From: Euryodendron excelsum
Taxonomy: Eukaryota > Streptophyta > Magnoliopsida > Ericales > Pentaphylacaceae
Assembly (NCBI GenBank): GCA_033060915.1
Contig: CM065383.1
Span: 17,956,501 to 18,020,500 of the forward strand
Length of the DNA stretch: 64,000 bases
Direction of reading: 5' to 3'
Of the stretch, positions 10,880 to 22,590 are shown piece after piece (the stretch's first letter is position 1; each line of letters opens with the position of its first letter). The notes under the pieces are model-generated. The model was given only the letters and a program-made list of their open reading frames with translations, searched no databases and was not told where the DNA came from. A program made the translations under genes and the position numbers.

Positions 10880-13123
10880 TTAATGATAAAGGGAGTAAAG
10901 ACGAACACTCCTTTTCAAAAAATATAAAAAAAACAACAAAAAACAGTATACCCCAAGTGCCTCAAGGCTTGGGTTCTGCCTTAACTGCCTTCTCTCCAGC
11001 TCCCTTGGCGGCTTTCCCAACCTCAGCAGTTTCTTGAGCAAGACCCCCAGCCTCGAAAACTTGCTAGGTAGACTTCTCAGCCCTAGTGGTCCCCTTAGTC
11101 TTGGTAACCTTCTGGGCAGCCTGTTCCAACGCCTTCTTGAGCACCTCCCCCAGACTCTAGGGAATTCCCTCTTCCAAAGGATCAAGCCCAGCAAAGTCCA
11201 GCTCCAGGAAAGTCTCAGAAGCCCTCTGCCTAGTGAGCTCGAAGCACTGGGTGAATGTGGGCTCCAGCAAGGCTTGGAAGTCCTCCTTATCCTTGAACTC
11301 CTGAACTGCCTCAGCTCGAGCCCTAAATAGCTTCTCTGGAAAGGCAGCAAACTCCCTCTGTAGCTCCTTCCTCTGAGCCTGCTCGATAGTGAAGTCCAAC
11401 AAAAGCTTATTAGCTTGTTTGCTTAGCCTCTTGCTCTCCTCGTGTATGGACTTGAGCTCTACGATTGCCACATCCCGTTCAACTCGAGTAGTAGCAACGT
11501 CCTCTTTCAAGGAGCGGACTTCTCCAGTAAGGGCGCTACTGGCCTACTTCTCGTCATGTAAGGCTTTTTTTGAAGCGTCCAAACGATGGCCCAGGGTCAT
11601 GATCCTGATCAGAGACTGAAGTTCGAACGGAATCAGAGAGGGCAAAACAGAATCAAGAAGAAGCAAAACAGAGTATGGTAACTATAAGAAAAACTCACCC
11701 TGAAGAGGTCATGATTTGCGTCCCTAACTAGACGGGAGTTCAGATGCTTACTTAGTCTCTATGCATCTAGGGGTTTGATCACGTCCCCAGATCTCTTCTA
11801 GGCCATATCCGCGTTGTCGACCACGGTACAGGGAGCTGAGGCTGCTAGATTGGCACGGGACTGGGGGTCTGCTGGTATGATGGTGTTGCGCCTTGGCTTA
11901 GCCGATGGATGAGGCTTTGCAATTGCAGCCGAAGTCGTGCCCTTCCCCTTAGGTGAGGATGCCTTCTTAGGTGGAAGGGCAACTTCCTACGCCAAGTCTA
12001 CGGCTTTGGGCATGGCGTTTCGCCCTGATCGGCTGCCCTCTTTTTTGCTAGGAAGCTAATGTCGAAGCTCATTGGGTCAACTCTGGGAGGTGGCTGACTA
12101 GTCATGAGGGATGGACGATCTACAAGAAAGATCAAGAGTCAGACAAGGATTAGGCTACGAAAAGAGCAAATCTACTCACTCCTCTCATGTTCAGCGGCTA
12201 ACACCTCCCTGGTTGGCTCGGGCCCCAGGAGGTATTGAGCAAGTGCCTCGACTGTCACCAGGTCCTTAGCATTACGGAACTTATACTCATGGACCTTCTC
12301 TATGTCCTTCTTTCGCTCGTAAGACAGAAGAGGCTTAAGCTAACCTAACACTCGTAAAACACCTAAGTTAGAACAGCCGACACTTCGAAAATAAGCAGGA
12401 AATCGAAAGTTCAGTAAAGAGAGCGTACCCTTGTTACTTAGATAACCCTATTACCTGGGGACCCGAGCAAATAAGTTAGTCTCCTAGGGGCAGAACTCTC
12501 AGCCTTCTCCGCTAACGAAGAAGAATCGATCCTTCTAGTTCTTATGCGATGACGGAAGCTCGCCGATTAGATCAAACCTTGGAAACTTGCCCGAGAAGTA
12601 CCAATAGCCCTTCCCCCTCTCGGCTGGCCTATAGCAATAGAGAAACTCCTCAAGCATCACGTCCTTCTCGTGGACAATTTACCGAAGGATCACGCAACCC
12701 ACCATGATCCTCCAAGCGTTCGACTGAAGTTGCTTGGGAGAAAGGCATAGCTTCTGCAAAATCTCCCTGATGGGCCAAGGAAATGGCACGGGAATACCAT
12801 CAGCCAGTGCACCTTCGAACACAGTGATCTCACCATCCTTGGTCGAGCATGCCCAGTTCCTAGGGTTGGGGACCCTACACTTCACCCTCTCAAGATCTGG
12901 TATGCCCTCCACAAGGCGACGATTTTCTCCCTATCTAGAACGGAGGCAATCCCCACAACCTCATACTCGGGACCCTCCTTCTCTCCCTCTTCCTGCTTAG
13001 CCTCCCCATGTTAAGCAGCCGCCTTAAGCTGCTGGTCCCTTTTTTCCCCTAACATTGGAGTGAGCAACCCCAGCCTCCTTTGGCTCCAGAATTTCTAAAG
13101 ACACCCCAAAGTTCCCAACGGAG
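10880..13123 (-). pseudogene. Tat antisense ORF (Transposase_28-like + coiled coil), split by insertion
   Basis: Minus-strand reading gives a globular part (12912 down to ~12480: RVPNPRNWACSTKDGEITVF, IPVPFPWPIREILQKLCLSP, NAWRIMVGCVILR, then FLYCYRPAERGKGYWYF and FPRFDLIGELPSSHKN) and a Glu/Lys/Arg-rich coiled coil (11510-11157). This is the pattern of the antisense ORFs known in Tat elements, with a domain of the 'putative gypsy type transposon' family. Stops and frameshifts are present. Its upstream part was displaced to 38253 onward by the 25-kb element. Function unknown. Confidence 0.65.
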
Positions 13124-13128
13124 GCTTC
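13124..13128. repeat. Target site duplication, left (GCTTC)
   Basis: GCTTC directly precedes TGTAAGCACC of the 5' LTR and recurs directly after the 3' LTR at 38248-38252. A perfect 5-bp match 25 kb apart marks the two ends of one insertion. Confidence 0.9.
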
Positions 13129-13297
13129 TGTAAGCACCCCATTTTTGCCCGCTCGGCAATCTCCGGCCCGACCGGATTCGGTTTCCAACATCACAACACA
13201 TGCAGGCTCAAGATGAGCCTTTAAATCTCTAATCCATTCAACTGGTCGCTTCTCGGGTCAACAAAGACCCGCTAAAGCCTTAAGCACCATTATTCCA

Positions 13298-13624
13298 GGC
13301 AGCTTTCCAGACCGGGCGGTCTTGGGAACTAACGCCGTCCAGGAGCTTCCCAAGATCAGGCGATCTCGGGGACCAACACCTCATCAAATTCCAAACGGTT
13401 CACTTCTGGTGCCTGCTAGCCCGCCAATGTAGAATGTCCGTCATTCGGTAGTTCTCCGGAACCAGGCGTTCTCGGAGACCAACACCACACTTCCAGGTAG
13501 TTTTCTTGGACCAGGCATTCTCAGGAACCAACACCACCCTTCCAGGTAGCTCTCTAAGACCAGGCGTTCTTAGAGACCAACACTGCATAGGTAGTTTTCC
13601 GCGACCGGGCGGTCTCGGGAACCA
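13298..13624. repeat. Hairpin array, 5' LTR copy
   Basis: Six inverted repeats, mostly ~47 bp apart, each around an ACC(A/G)GGCG loop. The clearest is TCTCTAAGA (13551-13559) with TCTTAGAGA (13568-13576), nine perfect pairs. Others are near 13298, 13343, 13450, 13498 and 13592. Same order as 28208-28530. Confidence 0.75.
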
Positions 13625-14939
13625 ACACCTAGGTCAACACCGGCGTCTGCTAGCCCGACTCAATGAAACAAGACCAAATCTGCCCCTTGGGCCTCCAGGC
13701 TTTGGAAAAGTTCAAAATCCCTCAAAATGATAAGTCCATCCTTCCACAATGTTGTCAAACCATCAGGCGTCCCCCGCATGCCATTTGAAGGCAAAAGGTA
13801 GTATCCCTTTTATTTTTGTGCTCTCCCCCACTCTTTTCTTCTCCCTCCTAGCCTACTTAGGCTATTCTCTATTTTAATCCCCATCTTCAACCTCCCTTTC
13901 TTGCATGCTTGAGCCAAGAGGGCTCCTAGATCATGCCTAGAGGAAAGCAAGTGAGAGCCACCGTGTAGGGGGACCTCTCACTAGCCTACTTTAAGATGGT
14001 ATGGCCTAAGAGCCCCTTGTTTGTATGGTGAAGCCTAAAAACCTTGTATGTGAATCATGACCACTTGCATATTATTATTTTGATCATGTCTTGTATGCTT
14101 GGCTTCATTTTATGTTTATTGCCATATCCCACAATGCTTGCATTGCTCTTAATTTCATGACATTTTCAAGTTCTATATGTCCTTCAAAAATTGTTCCAAG
14201 AGTTGGCCCCTTAAAGTTTAGGATGAGACTTTAGGAATCATGCCTTAGAAAATCCCTCACACCCCCCTAATTCATATTTTTTCACTATTGTATTTCAACT
14301 TGCATAAAAGTTGCTTTCAAACTCTCTAATTTTCAAGGTTTCCATTCTCTCAAAGTTAGTGGTTAAAATGGCCACATGGAACCCACTCTTGAGTGGTCTC
14401 CCTTTATATTGGCCATAAGACCCCTAAATTGTTAGAATGGTCCCCTTTTCTCCTAATGATCACCTAAGAATGATGTTCAAATCCTTTGATTTTTATGGTT
14501 TCCATTCTCTAAAGTTTAGGGGTTAGAATGGCCCCATGGAACCCTCTCTTGAGTGGTCTCCCTTTTTATTGGCCATATGAACCTTCTTTTGATGGATTGG
14601 TTCTCTTGAAAAATGGTTTTCAAAATCCTTCCCCAAAGATGATTTCAAAAATGCATTCTCTCCATCTTTGCATAAAAATGATCTTCCAAAAATCACTATC
14701 ATTATGTTGAATTTTGACCCCTATTACTCTTGCCAAGATATTGGTTATAATGACCATGAGGAAACCTTCCTTGGAATGGTCTGCAAGCACCACCCATACA
14801 AACCATACTCTTGACTAGAGTCAAAATTTTCATGGAAATAATCTTCAAAGAGATGGCATACTAAAGTCCATTGCATAACATGTTTTGTTTTCCAAAACTT
14901 GTTCCAAAAATGCACCAAACCACACTTCAAAATCATCTT

Positions 14940-15480
14940 TCAATCCAACCCTAGGTTAACTTGATCCTAGTTACCAAACCCTAGGTTAACTTGACCCTAG
15001 TTATCCAACCCTAGGTTAACTTGACCCTAGTTACCAAACCCTAGGTTAACTTGACCCTAGTTACCTAGCCCTAGGTTAACTTGACCCTAGTTACCTAACC
15101 CTAGGTTAACTTGACCATAGTTATCTAACCATAGGTTAACTTGACCCTAGTTACCAAACCCTAGGTTAACTTGACCCTAGTTACCTAACCCAAGGTTAAC
15201 TTGACCCTAGTTACTTAACCCTAGGTTAACTTGACCCTAGTTACCTAACCCAAGGTTAACTTAACCCTAGGAACCTAACCCTAGGTTAACTTGACCCTAG
15301 TTACCAAACCCTAGGTTAACTTGACCCTAGTTACCAAACCCTAGGTTAACTTGACCCTAGTTACCTCACCTTATGTTAACTTAACCCTAGTTAGTTAACC
15401 CCAAGTCTTCTTAACCTTAGGTCAACCTAACTTAAGTTAGTTCACCTTAGGTTCCCCATAACCCTAGGCTAACCCAACCA
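14940..15480. repeat. 30-bp tandem array with telo-box-like AACCCTAGG
   Basis: About 18 units of the type AACCCTAGGTTAACTTGACC followed by CTAGTTACCT. Each carries AACCCTA (the plant telo-box sequence) and GTTAAC. The same array has fewer units at 36455-36900 (3' LTR) and two or three at 2161-2275 (inverted copy), so copy number has changed since the LTRs were identical. Confidence 0.85.
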
Positions 15481-16854
15481 AGGTTAATACACTCCAGATT
15501 CTAACTCCTGAACCCTTTTCTAAATGATCATTCAATCTTCAAACTATTCTCATAACCTTTTTTTCCAAACCCCCTTACTCTCATGATTTCAAAAAGACAA
15601 CTCCATAAACTCTCCAAATGTTCTTACATTTCATCTTCAAGACATTCCCAAAAATGATTTCAAAAGGTCATAAACCTAAGGTGTCCCTAGCCCTCTCATG
15701 GTTAGGGATTCCAAGGACAAGTGATAAATCAAGAACAACCTCTAAGGTTGTCCATATTAGAATTCCAAACCCTTAGCCATTTCCAAAAACCATTTTCAAA
15801 AATTAATTCATCAAAACATTCTAAAAACATCCCTCCAAGGTTTTCAAAACAAGACTTCAAAAATACTTCCAAGTTCTCCGGAGTCATGCCAAAGCATTTT
15901 TCCAAACCTCCCTCAAATTGATCCAAAAACATTTTCAAAACACACCACCATCCAATTTCAAGTCTTCAACTTCCAAGGCCACAAAGAGTCTTCAACTTCC
16001 AAAGACCTCAAAGTGTCTTAAATTTTTTCAAAGACCTTAAAGTGTTTAAACTTTTTCCAAAGACCCCAAAGTGTCTTCAAGATTTCCAATGGCCCTAATG
16101 CGCCTATTCTCCATCGGGCTCTTGCCTGAAATACAAATGACCTGATTCTCGCCAAATCAAATACGTAGACAACCTAAAATGGTGCGGTCATAACTTTTAT
16201 TTCAACCCCCATCCCTTTTTCAAAAATTCCAATCAATTCAAAGTTTCTATTGCAAACTCTTTCAAAGTCGCCATTATTTTCAAACTTCTTCCAAAACTTG
16301 CATCATGCATCATTCATCCAAAAAGTGATGACTAGACCCCGTTTTCAAAATTCTAAAGTGGATATTAAGTGGACAATGGTAACTGGTTATTCTTATGAGA
16401 GAACAAAGGGTGATTAGACATGTAGGTATCGAAAGGGCAGGGTAGGGTGATGATCTTAGGATATCTTCCCTACACATAACCAACCCCCGAACCTTAGATT
16501 TCTATTTTCGAAAGACCAAAAATGGAGTTACTTTAAAAAATGGCTTAAATATTTCAAAAGGCTGCCAAACAATCTATTTTCCTAAAAACCCTCTCTTGAG
16601 GGAGTTTTCAAAAACCTTTTTCAAAAACTCTAAGTTTAATCCCTGGATTAACGCTTAGTTTTAGGTGCCCTAACTCACCTTTATCAAGTTAGGTGGCGAC
16701 TCCTATTTTTCTAAAAAGCCCTTAGTCAAATCAATTTTCAAACTTAGTCGCACTTGTCCTTCTAGCAGGACGAGTTCTAGTGACAAAGTTCCGTGCTATA
16801 GGGTCTCCAAGCCGAAAAGACATTGGACACCCCAAAAAATCGGGGCACGACAGC

Positions 16855-16872
16855 TGGCGACTCCTCTGGGGA
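16855..16872 (+). other. Primer binding site of Ogre-like element
   Basis: TGGCGACTCCTCTGGGGA starts two bases after the 5' LTR end. Ogre/Tat elements are known for TGGCGACTC-type primer sites matched to tRNA-Arg; the exact tRNA match was not tested. Confidence 0.65.
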
Positions 16873-18415
16873 CACTTAGAGGGTTAGGCCATTAACACAT
16901 CTCTTCACCCTTCACTCACCCAGAATCTCCGGTTACTTTGTCCAAGTTTTATCCACTCATCAAATTTTTCCAAGTTTCCAAAACAAACCTTATTTTCCAA
17001 AACGATTTTCAAATAGGTGTCATCACTTGCATCCGTTGCTTACACTCATATTCTTGCATTAACCATCCATTTTATCTTGCATTGTGTTCTTTTGAAAAGT
17101 TAGTAATTCTTTGCATTTTTCTTTTGTAGGTGGACCTTGGTTCACATTCTTATTTTGTTTCATGTCTTATTTGTTGCCATGTATGTGAATGGATGGACAG
17201 GATGTGATGTGTGTTGTTGGGTCCTTTCCTCCATTTTTCAAAAATTCCATACACACTTGGTGCGCTCACTTGCATCTGCATCTTACATGTATTACCCGGT
17301 TACTTCCCTTCTAGATAGAAGGCGGAACAGTATATTGACTGTGGACGGATGCTGTGTCAGTTTCTTAGCCTATGGTCTCTTGATAGTTTTCCCGCTTGAA
17401 CCACCAACCAAAGATGGAGTTCACCCTTTCGGGGGTGGACGCCGGAGGTTTGAAGGTTCGGGGACCGAGCTTTTTAAGAAGCATTAGTACACCCCCAACC
17501 TCATGCTAATGTAGCACCCCATGCATAACCGAACCTCTGCTACATTTAGGACACGCGCGTCAATTTCAAAAATAAAGGAGGAAAGGGCGACTGCTTTATT
17601 TTTCCTTATATATTTTGTCTGATCCCAACCATTTTGCCATCTAATTCTTGTTGCTTCCATGTACATGCATCATAATTGTTCATGCATTGGAATTCACTTC
17701 AGGACAAGAGTTCTCAAAGTAACTCAAGTCAATGTATCTTCATGCATCCAATTAACCCTTAGAGAAAGGCCCAAAGACCTTCTCGCTCCATTCAAGCCAA
17801 CCTAAAACCCCTAAGGGTACCACGAGACCCTAAGGATTCATGGCACGCATCAAATTCATCTCATAAAGAGGGGCCCTAATCCCTCTTCGCTCATGGAGAT
17901 AAGGTTGCCAAGAAGACAAATCAAGGGCTCCTACCGACAAAGTAGATCTGAAGGCTTAAGAGTAGTATAGGATCCTAATATGTAAATGAAGAAATAGGTG
18001 GAAGTCCCAAAGAAAATGTTCCCCTTCCCCGTTTCTATATATTTTTGAGAAAATTCTATGTACCAAAAACAATTCATCTTAATAAAATCTTTCCTATTGT
18101 CAAATGAATGAATGAATCTACGAATGGATGAATGAACAGGGGCAGGTATGGTATTTGCATGCAGGAGCAATCCCTTATCTCCAGACATGAGTCAAAGCAT
18201 CATGCTTAGTTCCCCTCAAAAAACAGAGGCATCCTTAGGACACGCATCACATAAAACCTTTCCAAATCAAGAACCTAACTTGCAATCTTTTTGCTTTGTT
18301 TTTCTTTATTTTCTTTTCCTCCCCGTATCTCATCAAAAGACTAGCCATAGCTTTGGTGAGACTGCTTGCATTGTAGGTCACCATTGCTCCAAAGAAGGGA
18401 AAAAGAGGAACGCGA
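16873..18415 (+). other. Untranslated leader of Ogre-like element
   Basis: A 1.5-kb stretch between PBS and gag. Short frames (16938-17129, 17137-17487, 18148-18519) lack similarity to anything I recognise. It has a GGGGGTGGACGCCGG stretch near 17433 and TAGCACCCCATGCAT near 17512. Long leaders are usual for Ogre-type elements. Confidence 0.6.
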
Positions 18416-19894
18416 GTGACCCCCGTCCTTCGAACGCTAGTCCGTACCCGACAAAGAACTGCACAGATGTCGAGCGAAGGCAACACTCCAGATCAACAAA
18501 ACAGTTCAGTGACACATGAAGAAGTGAATGAAATGAAGGCAAAAATAGATGAAATGTTCAAACTCATGCAACTAATGACTTTCAAAGGGCCTATCATGAA
18601 TCCATTGGCATCCACGTCCTATCCTAAGGAAACTGAAGCAATCCCACCAAGGGTCATCCTGCGAACTGATGGTACAAAGAAGAGCAAGGAGATCCCTAAA
18701 GTGGTGCAACTTGAGGAAGGAGAGGAGGACAACCCTGAAACCATCTTGTTGACTACCACTTCAAAGAAAGAAGGCCCATACCCTCTCGATCTCAAGATAC
18801 AAGGCTTGGAGGAATCCCTGCGCAGTCTCCAAGGTCATGACACCTTCGGCAAGATGGCTTATGACGAACTCTGCTTCTTCCCAGACCATCCAAGGCCGCC
18901 CAAATTCAAAATGCCCGACTTTCAGAAGTATGACGGGAGTGGGGACCCTGTAGCACACTTGAGGTTGTATGCTGGGGCGTTAAGCGGACATGGGAATGAC
19001 CCTAAGCTTTTGATACAATTGTTTCAACACAGCCTAACTAGGCCTGTTTTGCAATGGTTTGCTCGCTTGGACTTGAGAAAGATAACAACCTGGAATGAGT
19101 TAGTCATAGCTTTTCGATCTCAATATTGGCACAACAGTGACTTGACCGTAGACAGATGTGCCTTGATGATGATGACTCGAGGCAAAAAGGAAAGCTTCAA
19201 AAGCTATGCTTTGAGATGGAGGGAGACGGCTACACAAGTTAACCCTCCACTGCTAGAGAAGGAATACGTACAATTGTTCGTAAACACCTTCCAAGGGCTG
19301 TACTATGAGCGCCTGTGCTTAAGTGTCGGAAAGAGCTTCTCTAAATTGATAATGCAAGGGGAAATGATTGAAAGTGGACTGAAAACTGGTAGAATCACTG
19401 ACCCCTATGCCAAGACAAGTGAGGGATTTGCTAACGCGGCCAAAAAGGTAGCAACCACTAGGGGCACGGGCAAGAAAGAGGGAGAGGTATCTGCTATCCT
19501 ACTTACACAGCAACAACCATATTACCTCCAATACCAAGCTCAACCTTCACCGCCTGCTCCCATCATCAATATCCCCGTTACTGCTACCCAAGCACCCCCA
19601 ACTGGACCTGTTGCAACCCGACCATACTTCAACCCCAACAAGAACAACAATCGACGGAACCGAGAGTTCACGCGTTTGGCATGCACCCAGACAGAGGCCT
19701 ATCATGAGCTCCTCAAAGCCAAGCATATAAACCCCATTCCCTCGCGGCCATTGCCAAGCCCACTACCGCCAACTTTCAACCCTGCCGTTACCTGTGAGTA
19801 CCATTCTGGGGGACAGGGGCATGACACAGAATCCTGTTTCTCCTTGAAGCACCAGATTCAAGACCTCATTGATAACAAGGTCATCAACACCTAA
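18416..19894 (+). CDS. gag: Gag protein of Ogre-like element (492 aa, intact frame)
   Basis: The open frame of 492 codons could start at 18416 or, more likely from its MSSEG start, at 18467. After a Glu/Lys-rich N-terminus (EVNEMKAKIDEMFKLMQ) comes the Retrotrans_gag-type domain: FKMPDFQKYDGSGDPVAHLR, WNELVIAFRSQYW, ESFKSYALRWRE, and YVQLFVNTFQGLYYERL. A Pro/Gln-rich stretch follows, then a zinc-knuckle-like CEYHSGGQGHDTESC at about residue 460 and SLKHQIQDLID. This is the capsid/nucleocapsid protein that packages element RNA. It is the best-preserved frame of the element. A TAA at 19892 is followed in frame by related gag tail sequence. Confidence 0.85.
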   Translation: MTPVLRTLVRTRQRTAQMSSEGNTPDQQNSSVTHEEVNEMKAKIDEMFKLMQLMTFKGPIMNPLASTSYPKETEAIPPRVILRTDGTKKSKEIPKVVQLEEGEEDNPETILLTTTSKKEGPYPLDLKIQGLEESLRSLQGHDTFGKMAYDELCFFPDHPRPPKFKMPDFQKYDGSGDPVAHLRLYAGALSGHGNDPKLLIQLFQHSLTRPVLQWFARLDLRKITTWNELVIAFRSQYWHNSDLTVDRCALMMMTRGKKESFKSYALRWRETATQVNPPLLEKEYVQLFVNTFQGLYYERLCLSVGKSFSKLIMQGEMIESGLKTGRITDPYAKTSEGFANAAKKVATTRGTGKKEGEVSAILLTQQQPYYLQYQAQPSPPAPIINIPVTATQAPPTGPVATRPYFNPNKNNNRRNREFTRLACTQTEAYHELLKAKHINPIPSRPLPSPLPPTFNPAVTCEYHSGGQGHDTESCFSLKHQIQDLIDNKVINT

Positions 19895-20649
19895 GAAACA
19901 AAGACGGTCCCCATGCCCAATGTCACAGCAAATCCCTTGCCCGACCATGCTGTCAACATCATCACCGAGGAGGAGGCGGATCCTAATGGCATCATAACCG
20001 CAGAGTACTTCGAGGGTGAGTCAGACACTGAAAGTGATTGGGAGGAAGAACTGCCGCCATGCCCCATCTATCTTTACAATGCAAGTGGAGAGCAGGACCC
20101 TTTCGACTAGCCCATGGATGAACCTGTTGCAAACATTCCTAATGATACTGCACTTGTTGATGGTTGGGGAGAGGAATTCCTACACCTTAAATATGTTAAG
20201 CCGAGGCTCGCCTAAAGGAAGAGCTCTTCGATTACGAGGACATGGGTTGGGGCATCTATGAGCCAAAACTGCCGAACCCACCCTTCGACTTCAACGAAGG
20301 CGATCTGGATAGCCTGTTTGAAGAAATCGACAAAAAGGAAGCCAAAAAAGAGAAAGCCAAGGAAAAGTCGCCCCAAGCCTCTGATGAAGATCTGGTCATG
20401 AAATCCCAAGAAGACGAACAAGAGAAAACTGCTCAAATAAAGGAAAGTCAACAGAAGTCCCGAGAAAGGACACACAACCCTACTGACCACACTAAAGAAG
20501 AAGAAGAAAAAGGGGGAAGCCCCGGTCACACTATGGCTGTTGATCTCTGCCACCCCGCAGTTGACGCATCAATTCGCCCAACACAACCAAGTGAGGAAGC
20601 CGGCCAATGGAGCATGGAGGAGGCAGGCGTGGTCCCAAAACCCACCTAA
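19895..20649 (+). pseudogene. Gag C-terminal extension, interrupted
   Basis: The frame after the gag TAA continues as ETKTVPMPNVTANPLPDHAV, the linker seen after the zinc finger in Tat/Ogre Gag-Pro proteins, to a TAG at 20108. The same frame then reads PMDEPVANIPNDTALVDGW. A frameshift near 20210 leads to 20242-20649, a charged Glu/Lys-rich frame (FDFNEGDLDSLFEEIDKK). The normal next domain, an aspartic protease, does not appear. Either degraded, or the natural end of a gag-only element. Confidence 0.55.
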
Positions 20650-22590
20650 AGAAGTGATTACTAAAGGGATGTTCTTCTACAAAACTTTGTCTTTACTTTC
20701 CTGTTCCGTTAACTCTACTTTCATCTTTTGCTAATTAAGAGCTCACCATGTAAACAAAACTTTTGAAATTAAAGAAGTCGAAATTTGCATTTATCATCTT
20801 TAGTACTTGCTCTTTCTCAGAATTTTCCTTTTTTGTTGATATGCCCTAACTTGAAAGGAGGGATGGTATGTACATCCTCGCCTATGGGGACCGTTTCTGA
20901 TCTAAAAGAAAGATAGCGAAAGGGAGAAAAGAGAGTGGGTCACAAAAGAGGTGGCTTCCGAAGAACGCCTTGGCAAAGCAGACGGCAGTTAGACCCTCAA
21001 AAGGAAGAGAAGCCCTCATTTCAAAATCCCTGGAATAATAAAAGTAATTCCTTTGGTCAGCCCACTCGAGCCACAAGCAATTTTCATTCAAACACCCTGA
21101 CCAGGAACCACCCCCCACATTGGGGCAGGTGCAAGTAATAGAACAGTCAAGCTAACTCTTGTCTGTTTCAAAGGATAACGCCGAAACCTTTAGAACTGAA
21201 CTTCACAGTCTAAGCAATCTTATCTGAAAGGAAGAGGGGCCATCAATTCTGCTACCATACAGTTAAAAGAGCACCCTTTGAAAAACCCCTTTTGAGCCAA
21301 ATTGTATTTCTTCAAAAAAAACCCACCCTAGTGATCACTCCTTGTAATGGGCAAAAGAAAACTCGGAGGGAAAAGTGACAAAAAGGGGTATGGAGAGAAA
21401 GAAGGCCCCCTCCTACATTGAAAAAGGAGGGAAACAAGGCAATACTCCATAAACAAAAAAAAAATGAATGAATGAAAAATGAAATAAAGATTGATGTCTC
21501 TTGAGAGTCAATAGATTGTGCAAGCAATAATACTGGGGGCAAAAACTAAAAGAAATGATGGGCCCTATACAAGCACAAATTCGTGCAAAAAGAAAAGAAG
21601 AAGAAGAGAGGGAACGAAGGGAGATGGAGAAAGAAGCCTGCAGACAAAAAGAAAAAGACCTGAAAAAGGTGATCACTAGCCAACCCCAGAAATCACATCA
21701 CGCTTTGAGCCATCAATACCCTTTTTTTCAAAAACCCGCAACCTGGCCATGTTACAACCCCCAGAAAGTCCCCTCAGATCAGGGAAGATTGCTTAGTCTA
21801 AACAAGTTCAAGAGGGAATGGCGATACCCAAGAAAGAAAAAGGGACAAAGCTGCGGAAATTTACTTAAGGCAGTTCTGGTTATTATTGCCCTTAAAAAAA
21901 AAAAATTTTTTGAGCCTGAATACCCCTTCATTCATCTCCCATTACCTAGCCTACATTACAGTCCAAAGTAAAGCCTTCTTGGATTGAGGATGGAAACTGC
22001 TCGCTTCTTTGCTAAAGGCTACTTCGACTATCACCTGAAGAATCTACCAGATCGAACATAAGACCCTTGAGAGAAAATCAGTTGAGTGACAATTTCTCAT
22101 ATAAGAGAAAGGGGAGGTCGGGTCTGAAAATGAAAACCTTAAGGATGGGACAACTGCCATCTTACCATGACAGGAAAAGGGTGCAGCAAGAAAGGGAATC
22201 TCCAAAGAAAGATCAAAGTGCCAAAATGACAATTCCCAGGGAACACCCGAACTACCTCTAGACGAGACTTCATATAGTCATACGCATGCTTGTGCACTCT
22301 GCCTGACATGTGCAATAATGCACCCACTCTTTCCACATCTACTTGAAAGTTTGCCATTTCTCATGAATACCATGATTTCTGTACCTTAGTGTTTGCATTC
22401 ATACCTATCATATACCCACATGATGAGGCAAGAAGAAAGAAATAATCATCATCATACAAAAAATAAAAAAATAATGTATATAAAATCATCATACAGTCAT
22501 CGTCCATAAGGGCCAACATACGGCCTGAAATACATAAAACTACACAGCCAAACTAACTGAACTACAACTATGTCAACAGATAAAAAAGGA
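20650..22590. other. Internal stretch without recognisable pol
   Basis: This is where protease, RT and integrase would be expected. I see only short Lys/Arg-rich frames (20935-21138, 21555-21971, 22067-22261), none with a YVDD, DSG, TDNG or HHCC-type motif. The sequence is purine-rich on the plus strand in places (near 21350-21660). I cannot assign a role. Confidence 0.6.

Larger units (their letters stand above)
5646..13128 (+). mobile_element. Decayed Tat-lineage Ty3/gypsy element, internal part (left segment)
   Basis: Order seen: gag, protease, RT, RNase H, second RNase H-type domain, integrase (all plus strand), a 60-bp tandem repeat, then an antisense ORF. A second RNase H domain and an antisense ORF between pol and the 3' LTR are known marks of Tat elements. 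The 5' LTR and the start of gag are missing; the left edge abuts an inverted element at about 5645. The right edge is the target duplication GCTTC of the 25-kb insertion; the element resumes at 38248. Many stops and frameshifts make it non-coding. Confidence 0.85.
13129..16852 (+). repeat. 5' LTR of Ogre-like element (internal deletion)
   Basis: Starts TGTAAGCACCCCATTTTTGC and ends GGGGCACGACA. It aligns with the 3' LTR, but at about 13787 it jumps from the equivalent of 28696 to 35307, losing ~1.4 kb that holds the U3 palindromes, G-box and TATA box. The remaining 3,724 bp contain the hairpin array (13298-13624), the spliced-leader-like GGCAAAAGGTAGTATCCC region, the 30-bp repeat (14940-15480) and the conserved block near 16430. 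It therefore lacks the promoter seen in the 3' LTR. Confidence 0.9.

Noticed and set aside
10880..11350. 156-codon minus frame with Arg/Leu/Ser-rich product, and the plus frame 11034-11330
   Set aside because: They are out-of-frame shadows of the coiled-coil part of the antisense ORF.
14940..15480. Regular 30-bp direct repeats resembling a CRISPR array
   Set aside because: Units are contiguous with no unique spacers, lie in a plant LTR and occur in three LTR copies; a minisatellite.
16890..17490. Frame 17137-17487 as an extra ORF before gag (some Ogre elements have an ORF1)
   Set aside because: No similarity recognised and the frame is short; kept as leader.
18247..18486. Minus frame overlapping gag start
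   Set aside because: Antisense shadow of the gag N-terminus.
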